Numbered from the stretch's first letter, positions 1-8,675 are shown. The stretch: DNA of 64,000 nt from an uncultured Pelagibacteraceae bacterium (GCA_902581695.1 CACHOW010000001.1:1-64000); one strand, 5' to 3'. The notes: generated by a model from the sequence alone, not told the origin. Made by a program: numbers and translations.

Positions 1-1
1 C

Positions 2-352
2 AAAATTTTGGATTATAAAAAAAATGTAATTAATTATATTAACAATGCTAAATTAATTATATCAAGTTCATTATGGGAAGATCCAGGTTTTATAATGGTT
101 GAGGCTGCATCAGTAGGTACTCCAATTTTAACTTCAAATTGTCCAAGTGGTCCTAAAGAATTTATAGGTAATAACGAAAACGGTTTCATATTTGACACGA
201 ATAATGAGAAGAGTTTTAAAATGGCATTAGATAATTTTTTAAAAATTTCAGAAAAAGATTTAAACCATAAACTAATTTGTGCAAAAAAAAAATCAAAGCG
301 TTATACTGAAATATATAATGCAAAAAAATTTGCAAATTTACTTAAAATCTAA
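2..352 (+). CDS. Glycosyltransferase family 1/4, C-terminal part (cut by window edge)
   Basis: The frame is open from base 2, so the gene begins before the window and only about 116 C-terminal residues are visible. They look like the donor-binding Rossmann half of a GT-B retaining glycosyltransferase. A clear EX7E pattern (WEDPGFIMVEAA) is followed by GTPILTSNCPSGPKEF and NENGFIF, the usual nucleotide-sugar pocket of GT4 enzymes. The product would transfer a sugar to a growing surface glycan on the cytoplasmic side of the inner membrane. It converges with the methyltransferase gene that ends at 355. The internal TTG at 8 is not a real start. The sugar and acceptor cannot be read from this fragment. 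Confidence 0.8.
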   Translation, partial: KILDYKKNVINYINNAKLIISSSLWEDPGFIMVEAASVGTPILTSNCPSGPKEFIGNNENGFIFDTNNEKSFKMALDNFLKISEKDLNHKLICAKKKSKRYTEIYNAKKFANLLKI

Positions 353-354
353 AC

Positions 355-1191
355 CTACTTGAAATATTTTTTCATTTTGCTTGAATTTACAATATTGAAA
401 CGTCTAATTTTAGTAATATAAAAAAAATGATTTATTTTATTTAAAATTTGAAATTTTTTTAAAAAATTTTTTATAATTTCTATTTTTGGGTTCTTTAACA
501 TTTTTTTTTTATAACCATATCTTAAATCCTCATGGTTATTTTTTTTTTTATTATTAGTGATAATTTTGTTAAACGCACATTGTTTTCTATCAACCTTGAA
601 AACCACAATACTTTCAAAAAATTCAATTGAATGAACATAATTATTTAAGGAAAATTTAAATTTTCCAATACCTGGAAATTTAAAGTTAATATCATCTATT
701 GTTTTTTTACAAAAATTTATAAAAGAATATTTGCTTGGATTGCCAAAATTAAAAAAATAGCTACACATGACATCTTCTGTAACCAAAATTCCTCCATCTT
801 TAATAAATGGTATACATGATATAGCAGTATTAATTTGTTGAGTGTTAGTGTGGCCTCCGTCATCAATTACTATATCCACATTTTGATGTTTATAAAAAAA
901 ATCTTTCCAAAATTCTCGTGAACTTTGGTCACCTATTTCTATAATAAAGCCATCTTTTTCAAATTTTTTACATTCAATATTCAAGTCTATCCCTATTATC
1001 TTTGCATGTGGAAATAGTTTTTGCCAAATAAAAAGGCTTCCACCATCTTTAACGCCTATTTCGACAACAGTTAAATCTTTTCTCAATTTATATTTTGATA
1101 AAATTAACTCATAAACATGAAAATATTTTTCAAGTTTCATTGAAAAATATTTACTTTCTTCAAAGTATTTTTTAATTATATTACTCATCAT
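355..1191 (-). CDS. Class I SAM-dependent methyltransferase, surface-glycan type
   Basis: 278 residues. The N-terminal half carries a Rossmann methyltransferase core. VVEIGVKDGGSLFIW is motif I for SAM binding, IIGIDLNIE holds the acidic residue after beta-2, and VDIVIDDGGHTNTQQI is motif IV. This DDGGH pattern is typical of the Methyltransf_24 / macrocin O-methyltransferase-like group, which often methylates sugars in polysaccharide clusters. The last 80 or so residues are basic and poorly conserved. It lies 14 bp downstream of the sulfatase-fold gene on the same strand, so the two are probably co-transcribed. The substrate is unknown; O-methylation of a surface sugar is an inference from context. 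Confidence 0.75.
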   Translation of the reverse strand: MMSNIIKKYFEESKYFSMKLEKYFHVYELILSKYKLRKDLTVVEIGVKDGGSLFIWQKLFPHAKIIGIDLNIECKKFEKDGFIIEIGDQSSREFWKDFFYKHQNVDIVIDDGGHTNTQQINTAISCIPFIKDGGILVTEDVMCSYFFNFGNPSKYSFINFCKKTIDDINFKFPGIGKFKFSLNNYVHSIEFFESIVVFKVDRKQCAFNKIITNNKKKNNHEDLRYGYKKKMLKNPKIEIIKNFLKKFQILNKINHFFYITKIRRFNIVNSSKMKKYFK

Positions 1192-1205
1192 CTTCCATAA
1201 ATATT

Positions 1206-2690
1206 TTAGTAATTATTTTTCAAACATTTAATCAAATAGTTTGTAACTTGAACATTATTAAGCCCTTCCGGTATAGAAGTTTCACATTGTATGTTATTTT
1301 TAATTAAACTAAAAATTTGTCTTCTATTTCCATATTTAGCTTCTGAAATTTTTGACATTTCCCAACTGTGATCTGATTGAAATATTACCATGGCATCTTT
1401 ATCTAATTTATCAATTATTTCCATTATACTTGTTATATTTTTAATTACACACAAATAAGAATTCTTATAACCCTCAAAATTTGTGTTTCCTGGAAAATAT
1501 TTATAATTACATTGTTCATCATGTTTATAAGGCCAGTGAGGGTGCATATGATGGATAAAGTAAAAAGTTGATTTTGTTTCAATGTATTCTTTGTTTGAAA
1601 TTAAAAATTTTTTAAGTTTTCCAATTGCATCACCACGTTGATTTATTTTCAAATATTTTTGAATAATATTCTGCTCAGTTATTTTATTAAAAATTTGTAA
1701 GAGTGGTGATTTTTTCAAAAAAGCTTGTAGAAGATATAAATCTATATATTCTTCTTTTTTATCTGATAGACAATATCTATAATTATATCTTGAACAACCT
1801 GCAAAACTATTGCCAATCCATTTAAACTCATATCCCAGTTTATTCAGTTCAGAAATTAATACAGGGTTATATTTTTTACTTAGTAGCTTAGGAAACCTTT
1901 GATAAATATTTTTTTTTAAATTATCAGCTTCATAATTGTCATCTTTTACATAAATCTTATCTAAAAAAAATAGGGATGTTAGTACATCCTGTGTATAAGG
2001 ATAGAAATTAAGAGTATCGTTAAAGTATATGTATTTTTTTTGATTATAAAAATTTTCAAATTTTGTTAAGTCTTTTTGGTAAAAATCTTTAAATTCGTTG
2101 AGTGGCATCATAGCATCTAGGATAAAGAAATAAATATTTGGTCTTTTAACATTCTTGATAAGACTTACTTTGTTTTCTTTAGTATAATCATTTTTTTCTT
2201 GAGAAAAAAATTCTTTACTAAATTGAGCTATAGAGAAAAAAAGATTAAAGGTTAAAAAAAATAGAAAAAATATTGTATAAATCTTTTTTTTTTGAATAAG
2301 TTTAAAAAAAAGATAAACAAATAATAATATAATAATTAATGCAATTTCAGAACTGTACTCATATGACATGTTTGTATTTTGAAAAAAAACTTTAGCTTTA
2401 TTATTTAAAAAGTTATGTTGAAATAAAGTCCATATAGAAATCAAAATAAATGTAATTAAAGAATATTCTTTTAAAGAAAGAAAATTTTTTAAGATAAAAT
2501 AAATCGAAAATATCAAAAGAAAATATAAAGATAATAAAATGACAAAGTTATCATTAAATATAAAATCTAATTCATTAAAGTTAGAGTTAATAAATTCAAT
2601 CCACGGAATAAGACTTAATGATAAAAGAACTACTGTTAAAATAATATTTTGAAAATACTTATTGAAATTTGTTATCTTTAATATATTCAT
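1206..2690 (-). CDS. Membrane-anchored sulfatase-fold (alkaline phosphatase superfamily) enzyme
   Basis: 494 residues. Hydrophobic segments near residues 15-32, 48-68, 76-90, 116-132 and 137-155 anchor a C-terminal periplasmic domain. That domain has sulfatase/LtaS-like landmarks: NIYFFILDAMMP with a probable metal-binding D192, YPYTQD with a possible nucleophile T233, HHMHPHWPY around 381-388, and QSDHSWEM with the metal pair D440-H441. There is no CxPxR formylglycine motif, so true sulfate-ester hydrolysis is less likely than phospho-group transfer or hydrolysis on a lipid or glycan. That is inference. Its start codon is only 6 bp from the divergent YLDPGTGS gene, so the two must share control sequences lying inside coding DNA. 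Confidence 0.72.
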   Translation of the reverse strand: MNILKITNFNKYFQNIILTVVLLSLSLIPWIEFINSNFNELDFIFNDNFVILLSLYFLLIFSIYFILKNFLSLKEYSLITFILISIWTLFQHNFLNNKAKVFFQNTNMSYEYSSEIALIIILLFVYLFFKLIQKKKIYTIFFLFFLTFNLFFSIAQFSKEFFSQEKNDYTKENKVSLIKNVKRPNIYFFILDAMMPLNEFKDFYQKDLTKFENFYNQKKYIYFNDTLNFYPYTQDVLTSLFFLDKIYVKDDNYEADNLKKNIYQRFPKLLSKKYNPVLISELNKLGYEFKWIGNSFAGCSRYNYRYCLSDKKEEYIDLYLLQAFLKKSPLLQIFNKITEQNIIQKYLKINQRGDAIGKLKKFLISNKEYIETKSTFYFIHHMHPHWPYKHDEQCNYKYFPGNTNFEGYKNSYLCVIKNITSIMEIIDKLDKDAMVIFQSDHSWEMSKISEAKYGNRRQIFSLIKNNIQCETSIPEGLNNVQVTNYLIKCLKNNY

Positions 2691-2696
2691 CTGATA

Positions 2697-2927
2697 ATGA
2701 AAAAAACTTTAATTTATTTAACCTCAAATATTATAGCAATTTTTTTAATTGTTACTAATGCTTATGCCTATCTAGATCCAGGCACTGGTAGCTTTATTCT
2801 TCAGGCAATCATTGGATTTTTAGCAGCTTTATCTGCTGGTTTTTTATATTATTGGACAAAAGTAAAAAATTTTTTCTTAAAATTTTTTAAGAAAAATAAT
2901 AATGATGAAAAAACTGACAATAGATGA
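2697..2927 (+). CDS. Small YLDPGTGS membrane protein, unknown function
   Basis: 76 residues. A signal-like hydrophobic stretch (residues 5-24) ends in NAYAYLDPGTGS. A second membrane helix (about 32-52) and a lysine-rich tail follow. The AYLDPGTGS motif after a signal sequence recurs in small proteins encoded beside sulfatase-fold enzymes and methyltransferases in surface-glycan loci; the biochemical role is unknown to me. Cleavage after AYA would leave the mature protein starting at YLDPGTGS. The gene is divergent from the sulfatase gene and overlaps the next gene by 26 bp, which indicates translational coupling and a shared function. Confidence 0.7.
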   Translation: MKKTLIYLTSNIIAIFLIVTNAYAYLDPGTGSFILQAIIGFLAALSAGFLYYWTKVKNFFLKFFKKNNNDEKTDNR

Positions 2928-4293
2928 GGGATCATTTAGAGATCCAGACGCTAGAGTAGCCTATTTAAATAATTCTGTTTATAGAATTGTATATCCAAAT
3001 GGATTTGAGAAATTCGATTTTATTAAAAGAATTTTAGAAAATAAATCAATTTCTGAATACCTAATTGAAACAGAGGAGGTTAGTCAGCAAGAAGTTAAAT
3101 TACTGGAATTAGATATTGATACAAATTTTAAGGTATTTAAGCATAAAAAAATCGATTATATTTCTTACCCATACGAATGGAGTTTCCATAGATTAAAAGA
3201 TGCCGCTCTTCATCATCTTAATTTGCATATTAATCTTCTTAAAAATGATGCAACATTAATTGATGCATATAGTTATAATATTCAATTCAACAATTATTCA
3301 CCAATTTTTATAGATTTAATGTCAATAAAAAAATATTCAGAAGGGGAATTCTGGGTAGGTCATAAACAATTTTGTGAAAGTTTTTTAAACCCATTAGTTT
3401 TAAAATCAAAATTAGGAGTAAATTATAATAATTGGTTCAAAGGGAATTTAGAGGGTATCAATACAGGTGAATTATCGAAATTACTTAAATTTAGACATAT
3501 GTTTTCGTGGAATATTTTTTATAACATATTTCTTTTAGATTATTTTGAAAAAAAATATAAAAAAAATGAGGATTTGAAGATAACAAAAAATAAGAAATTA
3601 AAAAAAAATTACTATTTATCAATTTTATCTAATTTAGTTAATTTTATAGGGAGTTTAAAACCTAAAAAAGAAAGAAGTATTTGGGGAGAGTATTCGAGAG
3701 ATAATACTTATGACAATGAAGAAAAAAAAAATAAGCATGAATTCATTTCAAATTATTTTAATAAAACCAAATTCAATAGAGTTTTAGATCTGGGTTGTAA
3801 TAACGGAGAATACTCCAAACTAGCACTAAATTCAGGTTGTAAAAGTGTAATTGGTCTTGATTACGATTTAAATGCTATTGACGAAGCTTATTTAATTTCT
3901 AAAAGAGAAAAACTAAATTTTTTACCTTTATATTTTGATGTTTCTAACCCAAGCTCAAATATTGGATGGCGTCAAAAAGAACGAAAAGGATTTATAGAAA
4001 GATTAAATTTTGATACAGTATTAGCTCTTGCATTTGAACACCATTTAGCAATTGCTAAGAATATACCGTTAGAGGATGTAATAAATTGGATAACTTCATT
4101 AGCACCCAAAGGTATAATAGAGTTTGTTCCTAAAAATGATGTAACGATACAATCTATGATGAGATTAAAAGGTGATATTTTTCCAAATTACAATCTTGAA
4201 AATTTTAAAAGACTACTATCAAATAAGACAAAAATAACTTCAGAAAAAATTGTTAGCAAATCAGGTAGGACCTTATTTTGTTTTGAAAAATAA
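2902..4293 (+). CDS. NoeA-like two-domain SAM-dependent methyltransferase
   Basis: 463 residues. The first 230 or so resemble the N-terminal region of rhizobial NoeA-like proteins (GSFRDPDARV near the start, then SYPYEWSFHRLKDAALHHL). A class I methyltransferase domain begins near residue 294 with FNRVLDLGCNNGEYSKLA (motif I) and SVIGLDYD. The late segment LALAFEHHLAIAKNIPLEDV is also typical of the NoeA-like group. It starts inside the upstream small gene; ATG at 2902 or 2905 are both possible. With the sulfatase-fold enzyme and the YLDPGTGS protein it forms a trio. The acceptor is unknown; methylation of a surface glycan or lipid is inferred. Confidence 0.72.
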   Translation: MMKKLTIDEGSFRDPDARVAYLNNSVYRIVYPNGFEKFDFIKRILENKSISEYLIETEEVSQQEVKLLELDIDTNFKVFKHKKIDYISYPYEWSFHRLKDAALHHLNLHINLLKNDATLIDAYSYNIQFNNYSPIFIDLMSIKKYSEGEFWVGHKQFCESFLNPLVLKSKLGVNYNNWFKGNLEGINTGELSKLLKFRHMFSWNIFYNIFLLDYFEKKYKKNEDLKITKNKKLKKNYYLSILSNLVNFIGSLKPKKERSIWGEYSRDNTYDNEEKKNKHEFISNYFNKTKFNRVLDLGCNNGEYSKLALNSGCKSVIGLDYDLNAIDEAYLISKREKLNFLPLYFDVSNPSSNIGWRQKERKGFIERLNFDTVLALAFEHHLAIAKNIPLEDVINWITSLAPKGIIEFVPKNDVTIQSMMRLKGDIFPNYNLENFKRLLSNKTKITSEKIVSKSGRTLFCFEK

Positions 4294-4406
4294 AAATTAA
4301 ATGTATTATAAATATTTTTAAAAGAAAGGGATATCATTGACAAGGGAGCAAAATTTATTTTACATTTGTCTTCACCACATATTTACAGATCAAAGAAAAA
4401 AATTTA

Positions 4407-5372
4407 ATGAATAAAATTTTGATAACTGGAGTCGCTGGTTTTATAGGCTTTTCTTTAGCAAGAAAGATCTTAAGGAATAAAAATACTGAAATCGTAGGGA
4501 TAGATAATTTAAATTTATATTATAGTAAAAATTTGAAGTTAAAAAGACTTAGTATTTTAAAAAAAAATAAAAATTTTAAATTTTTAAAAGTTGATCTAAC
4601 AGATAGAAAAAAATTAATTAAGATATTTGAGAGTCAAAAATTTAATTGTGTCTTTAATTTAGCAGCTCAGGCTGGTGTTCGTTATTCATATGAAAACCCC
4701 AAGTCCTATACAGACTCAAATATAATAGGATTTATTAATTTGGTTGAATTTATAAAAACTTTTAAAGTAAAAAAATTTATTTTTGCATCATCTAGCTCGG
4801 TTTATGGTGATCAAAAACCATTTCCCAAATTAGAACAATCTGAGTTGAATCCAATAAATCTTTATTCTTTATCAAAGTTATCCAATGAACAATTTGCAAG
4901 ATCAATGAGCAAAAGCATGAATACAAAGTTTGTTGGTTTAAGATTTTTTACAATTTATGGACCGTGGGGAAGACCTGATATGCTTATAATAAAATATTTA
5001 ATTGCTTCCACAAAAAAAATAAAATTTTTACTTTATAATAAAGGAGATCACTATAGAGATTTTACATACATTGATGATGCAGTAAATATTTGTGAATCAT
5101 TAGTGAAAATGAATTTAAAAAAAAAATACGATATTTTCAATATCTGTTCTTCTAAACCTTTGTTGATTACAAAAGTGCTTAATGAAGTTAACAAATATTC
5201 AAAAAGTCCTTTTGTAATCAAAAAACCTAGAGACAAAGCCGATGTATACAAAACTTATGGCGATAATAAAAAGATAAGAATTTTTTTAGGGAAAAAAATA
5301 AGCTTTACAAACTTTAAATTTGGTATCAAGGAAACTTGTAAATGGTATTTTAAAAATTATAAGTTGTTTTAA
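4407..5372 (+). CDS. NAD-dependent epimerase, UDP-glucuronate 4-epimerase-like
   Basis: 321 residues, extended SDR family. The N-terminal ITGVAGFIG is the NAD-binding glycine motif, ASSSSVYGDQ carries the catalytic serine region, and YSLSK is the YxxxK pair. GPWGRPDM followed by YRDFTYIDDAV closely matches UDP-glucuronate 4-epimerases, more than plain GalE. The product would supply UDP-galacturonate or a related uronic acid for the surface polymer. It ends tail-to-tail with the next gene, sharing a 4-bp TTAA that holds both stop codons. The 113 bp upstream contain a perfect TTGACA at 4337 but no convincing -10. Exact substrate is uncertain. Confidence 0.8.
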   Translation: MNKILITGVAGFIGFSLARKILRNKNTEIVGIDNLNLYYSKNLKLKRLSILKKNKNFKFLKVDLTDRKKLIKIFESQKFNCVFNLAAQAGVRYSYENPKSYTDSNIIGFINLVEFIKTFKVKKFIFASSSSVYGDQKPFPKLEQSELNPINLYSLSKLSNEQFARSMSKSMNTKFVGLRFFTIYGPWGRPDMLIIKYLIASTKKIKFLLYNKGDHYRDFTYIDDAVNICESLVKMNLKKKYDIFNICSSKPLLITKVLNEVNKYSKSPFVIKKPRDKADVYKTYGDNKKIRIFLGKKISFTNFKFGIKETCKWYFKNYKLF

Positions 5373-6454
5373 ATTTTTTTTGAAAAAAAAATTATTTTTT
5401 TACAACGATTTTCCCAACTGAATTTTTTGGCAGTAGCTAAAGCGTTTCTTTTTAATTTATATTTTTTTCTATAATTTTTAAATAACTTTTGAATATTTTG
5501 TGACCAAAGGGCGTCATTATTAACTTTAATTAAGACACAATTATAATTATTTTTTAAAATATGTTTATAAACTTTTAAATCAGATGCGACTATAATCATT
5601 TTAGCAGCAAGATAATCAAACATTTTTAGAGGTGACATGTATTTTTCTAACCAAATTGAGCTGCGACCTTTAACTTTATTTTGATAAGGCATTAAGGCAA
5701 TTTCATATTTAGACAAAATACTAGGTATTTTATTATAACTTATAAAATCAAAGACTTTTATATTCTTTAATATTTGGTGTGTATTTAAAAATTTTTTATC
5801 TCCATAGAGATGAAAGTTTATATTTTTGTTTAATTTTGCAAGTCTAAAAATTTGCTCGATACCTTTACCCTCAAAAAAACTGCCAATATAAACGCAAGTT
5901 TTTTTATATTTTAGACCCTGTTTAACTTTGAAGTCTTCTAAATTGACAGCATCATCTAAAACTAAATATTTTTCCTTTTCAATTTTATAAATGTGATTGA
6001 GGTTTTTATTTAAAAATATAAATTTTAAATCATTGATTAAATTTAAATTTTTAAAAAAAAAATACATTATTTTTGAAAATCCTGTTATTTCATGATGTAG
6101 TTCTAGAATTACTTTTTTTTTAAAAAGGCAGGCAAGTAAAGAAAAAATTATACTTCTTGAAAGAAAAATACATTCCTTATCAAATTTTTTTGAAAGAATT
6201 TTTAAAGAAAATTTAATTCGTAGGATGAAATTAAGTAATACAAAACTATCAAATATTGAAAAAACTTTAAATTTGTATTTTATATTATATTTTTTATTAA
6301 CTTGATTAATATTTTTGTTATTTATAACAAATAAATTGATATCATATTTGAGTTTTGAAAATGCTTCACACATTTTCATCACATGAATAGAGTATGCAGA
6401 TTTACTTGGAAGATTTAATTCTGCAATATAATAAATTTTTTTTCTTTCTTGCAT
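5369..6454 (-). CDS. Glycosyltransferase family 4 (GT-B)
   Basis: 361 residues. The N-terminal half has the acceptor-domain opening YYIAELNLPSKSAYSIHVMK. The C-terminal half has CVYIGSFFEGKGIEQI and SPLKMFDYLAAKMIIVASD, the usual GT4 nucleotide-sugar binding region. It would add a sugar to a lipid-linked or polysaccharide acceptor at the inner membrane. The upstream side of the gene faces the poly-C intergenic region at 6455-6647, which must hold its promoter. Donor and linkage cannot be predicted from this sequence. Confidence 0.78.
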   Translation of the reverse strand: MQERKKIYYIAELNLPSKSAYSIHVMKMCEAFSKLKYDINLFVINNKNINQVNKKYNIKYKFKVFSIFDSFVLLNFILRIKFSLKILSKKFDKECIFLSRSIIFSLLACLFKKKVILELHHEITGFSKIMYFFFKNLNLINDLKFIFLNKNLNHIYKIEKEKYLVLDDAVNLEDFKVKQGLKYKKTCVYIGSFFEGKGIEQIFRLAKLNKNINFHLYGDKKFLNTHQILKNIKVFDFISYNKIPSILSKYEIALMPYQNKVKGRSSIWLEKYMSPLKMFDYLAAKMIIVASDLKVYKHILKNNYNCVLIKVNNDALWSQNIQKLFKNYRKKYKLKRNALATAKKFSWENRCKKIIFFSKKI

Positions 6455-6494
6455 ATTTTTTTAAGAACTAACTAATTTAGTGTATTTTTTTCAA

Positions 6495-6505
6495 CCCCCC
6501 CCCCC
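6495..6505. repeat. 11-C homopolymer in an AT-rich intergenic region
   Basis: Eleven consecutive C residues, then TCC, stand in DNA that is otherwise very poor in G and C. The tract lies about 40 bp upstream of the start of the minus-strand GT4 gene (start at 6454) and about 150 bp before the plus-strand remnant at 6648. No gene covers 6455-6647, and apart from this tract I recognise nothing else there. Long C or G tracts are prone to slipped-strand mispairing and are used for phase variation in some bacteria. Whether that happens here, or whether the tract is a sequencing or assembly artefact, cannot be told from one sequence. Confidence 0.8.
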
Positions 6506-6647
6506 TCCAACCATAGGGACGAAGAGTAATACGTTTTTTTTTAATCATTATTTTTGGTTCAAAATAGCTTAATTTCTTGAAATTAATTATCAGAATTTAT
6601 TAAAATTAACATCTTTTAATATAAAAATTAAAGTTATAAATATAATA

Positions 6648-6908
6648 ATGAGCTTTCAAAGATTTTTTGAAAAAAAAATTGGTCCAAATAGAAAATTTGT
6701 GAAAAAATTGAAAAGTTTTTCCAAAAAGGCTGGTTTAAATTTAGAAAATTGGGAACGATATCCAATATACAAACAAGTAAAAAATGCGTCATATCTAATC
6801 TTAGAAATGATGATAGTTGATCTAGAATATGGTTTTATAGAAGTCTTAAGGCTGAAAAAAAACTTCCTGTACAAGTTTGGGCAATTGCCAAAAAAGATTA
6901 AAATATAG
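6648..6908 (+). pseudogene. Probable decayed gene of unrecognised family
   Basis: An 86-codon reading frame starts at 6648, but its last 40 or so codons look unlike protein. From about 6812 to 6898 a different forward frame reads SRIWFYRSLKAEKKLPVQVW then AIAKKD, which looks much more like real protein than the annotated frame. In that second frame a TGA stop lies just before SRIW, preceded by VISNLRNDDS. The simplest reading is an old gene disrupted by a frameshift near the A-run at 6778-6783 plus a nonsense change. I do not recognise the family. The alternative is a short hypothetical gene whose second-frame peptide is chance. It sits 3 bp before the next glycosyltransferase. Confidence 0.45.
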
Positions 6909-6911
6909 AAA

Positions 6912-7652
6912 ATGGATTTAATAAGCGTAATCATCCCTTATTTTAAAAAGAAAAAATTTATTGAGGAAGCTGTAAATTCAATTCTCAATCAATCTTATAC
7001 AAACATTGAAATATTAATTGTATATGATGACAAGGATGTTGATGACTTGAATTATCTAAATGAAATTTTTAATTTAAATAAAAAGATAAGAATTATTGTT
7101 AACGAAAAAAATATCGGTGCTGGTTTATCTAGAAACAAAGGTATTTCTCTTGCAAATGGAAAATACATTGGCTTTTTGGATGCAGATGATTATTGGCATC
7201 AAGAAAAAGTTTTTAAACAAATTCAATTTATGAAAGAAAATAATTTTAAGGCGTCACACACATCATATCAAATAATTGATGAAAAGAAGAATATTTTAGA
7301 TGTGAGAAGGGCAAGAGGGTTTAATAGTTATAAGGATATAATAAAGTCATGTGACATTGGATTATCTACAGTGATTATTGAAAAATCAATTATAAAAGAC
7401 GATATAAAGTTTGTAGAGTTAAAAACTAAAGAAGATTTTGTTTTATGGTTAAAAATATTATATTCAGGAATTGCTATTGGGGCATTGGATGAAAATCTAA
7501 CATTTTGGAGAAAACTTGAAAACTCTCTATCAAGTTCTTTCTTTCAAAAAATGATTGACGGATATAGAGTTTATAGAAAATACATGAAATTTAACAGTTT
7601 ATTATCATTGTATCTTCTTTTGTGTCTTTCAATTAATTTCCTCAGAAAATAA
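6912..7652 (+). CDS. Glycosyltransferase family 2 (GT-A)
   Basis: 246 residues. It opens with ISVIIPYFKKKKFIEEAV, continues with VNEKNIGAGLSRNKGI and reaches FLDADDYW, where D90-A91-D92 is the metal-binding DXD of GT-A inverting transferases. The C-terminal helix ends in hydrophobic residues (LLSLYLLLCLSINFL), which may attach it to the membrane. Its TAA is directly followed by the ATG of the sugar-phosphate transferase gene, so the two are coupled. It probably extends the lipid-linked chain started by that neighbour (inference). Confidence 0.85.
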   Translation: MDLISVIIPYFKKKKFIEEAVNSILNQSYTNIEILIVYDDKDVDDLNYLNEIFNLNKKIRIIVNEKNIGAGLSRNKGISLANGKYIGFLDADDYWHQEKVFKQIQFMKENNFKASHTSYQIIDEKKNILDVRRARGFNSYKDIIKSCDIGLSTVIIEKSIIKDDIKFVELKTKEDFVLWLKILYSGIAIGALDENLTFWRKLENSLSSSFFQKMIDGYRVYRKYMKFNSLLSLYLLLCLSINFLRK

Positions 7653-8675
7653 ATGGTAGAAAATTTTATATTTTTTGTTTTTGCATTAGCATTAACTTAT
7701 ATAGCAAATAGAAAAAATTTATTTCCAAATTTTACAGGCGATATTCATCAAAAATTTTTCAATGAAAAAAAAATACCCCTTATTGGAGGAGTTTTAGTTT
7801 TAGTTACATTATTAAGATTTTACTATGCACACGATTATTTTATTAACTTAGTATTTTTGAGCATATTTTTAATAGGTTTTTTTTCAGACTCTAAAATTTT
7901 ATCTTCACCCAGATTAAGACTCTATCTACAGTTGTTAATTACGATATTTTTTGTCCTTTATTTTAAAATAGAAGTTACCCCAACAAAATTAAATTTTTTT
8001 GATAATTTACTACAGAACCATTATTTAAGTTATTCATTCACAATTTTCTGTTTTATGATTTTGATCAATGGATCAAACTTTATTGATGGTTTAAATGGTC
8101 TTTTATTAGGATATATCTTGTTAATATTTTTTGCTTTAACAACAAACAATCTAATTTTATTTTCAGGACTAGATGAATTAGCAATAAATTATTTATTTTA
8201 CTCTTTAATTTTAATAATTGTTTTAAATTATTCTAATTTTTTATATCTAGGAGATAGTGGAGCATATTTGTTAGGTTTGTTCACTGGATATATTTTGATA
8301 ACAATTTATAATTCACCTGCAATAGTTTCACCTTATTATATAATTTTATTATTATGGTATCCATGTTTTGAAAACTTATTTTCTCTATTAAGAAAATTTT
8401 TGAATTCTAAATCACCAGTAAAACCTGATAATAGACATTTACATCAAATAATATTCTTATTTTTAAAATATAAATTTAAATCTAAAAATATTCTTCTGAT
8501 AAATATCATTTCAAGTTTGATGATAAATTTTTATAATTTAGTTATTTTTTTTATAGCTTCAAAAAATCCTAATTTAACAATTCTGCAATTAAAACTGATA
8601 TTAGTAAGTATCTTTATTTATTGCATTTTGTATTATATTTTGAATAAAAGAATTCATTTATTTATTAAAAAATAA
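7653..8675 (+). CDS. Polyprenyl-phosphate sugar-1-phosphate transferase (WecA/MraY family)
   Basis: 340 residues, around ten membrane helices. Family landmarks are KIPLIGGVLV near the N-terminus, FSDSK after the second helix pair, NGSNFIDGLNGLL (catalytic Asp region), YLGDSGAYLLG, and PDNRHLHQ near the C-terminus, equivalent to the usual RRHLHH loop. These enzymes transfer HexNAc-1-phosphate from a UDP-sugar to undecaprenyl phosphate, the first step of many O-antigen and capsule pathways. It is the only initiating transferase seen in this cluster. It overlaps the convergent GT2 gene by 18 bp, so the last six or so codons are written on both strands. Confidence 0.88.
   Translation: MVENFIFFVFALALTYIANRKNLFPNFTGDIHQKFFNEKKIPLIGGVLVLVTLLRFYYAHDYFINLVFLSIFLIGFFSDSKILSSPRLRLYLQLLITIFFVLYFKIEVTPTKLNFFDNLLQNHYLSYSFTIFCFMILINGSNFIDGLNGLLLGYILLIFFALTTNNLILFSGLDELAINYLFYSLILIIVLNYSNFLYLGDSGAYLLGLFTGYILITIYNSPAIVSPYYIILLLWYPCFENLFSLLRKFLNSKSPVKPDNRHLHQIIFLFLKYKFKSKNILLINIISSLMINFYNLVIFFIASKNPNLTILQLKLILVSIFIYCILYYILNKRIHLFIKK

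Noticed and set aside
4337-4365. Perfect TTGACA upstream of the epimerase gene at 4407 as a promoter
   Set aside because: At 17 bp spacing the -10 would be TTACAT, matching only three of six bases, so I did not list it as a feature.
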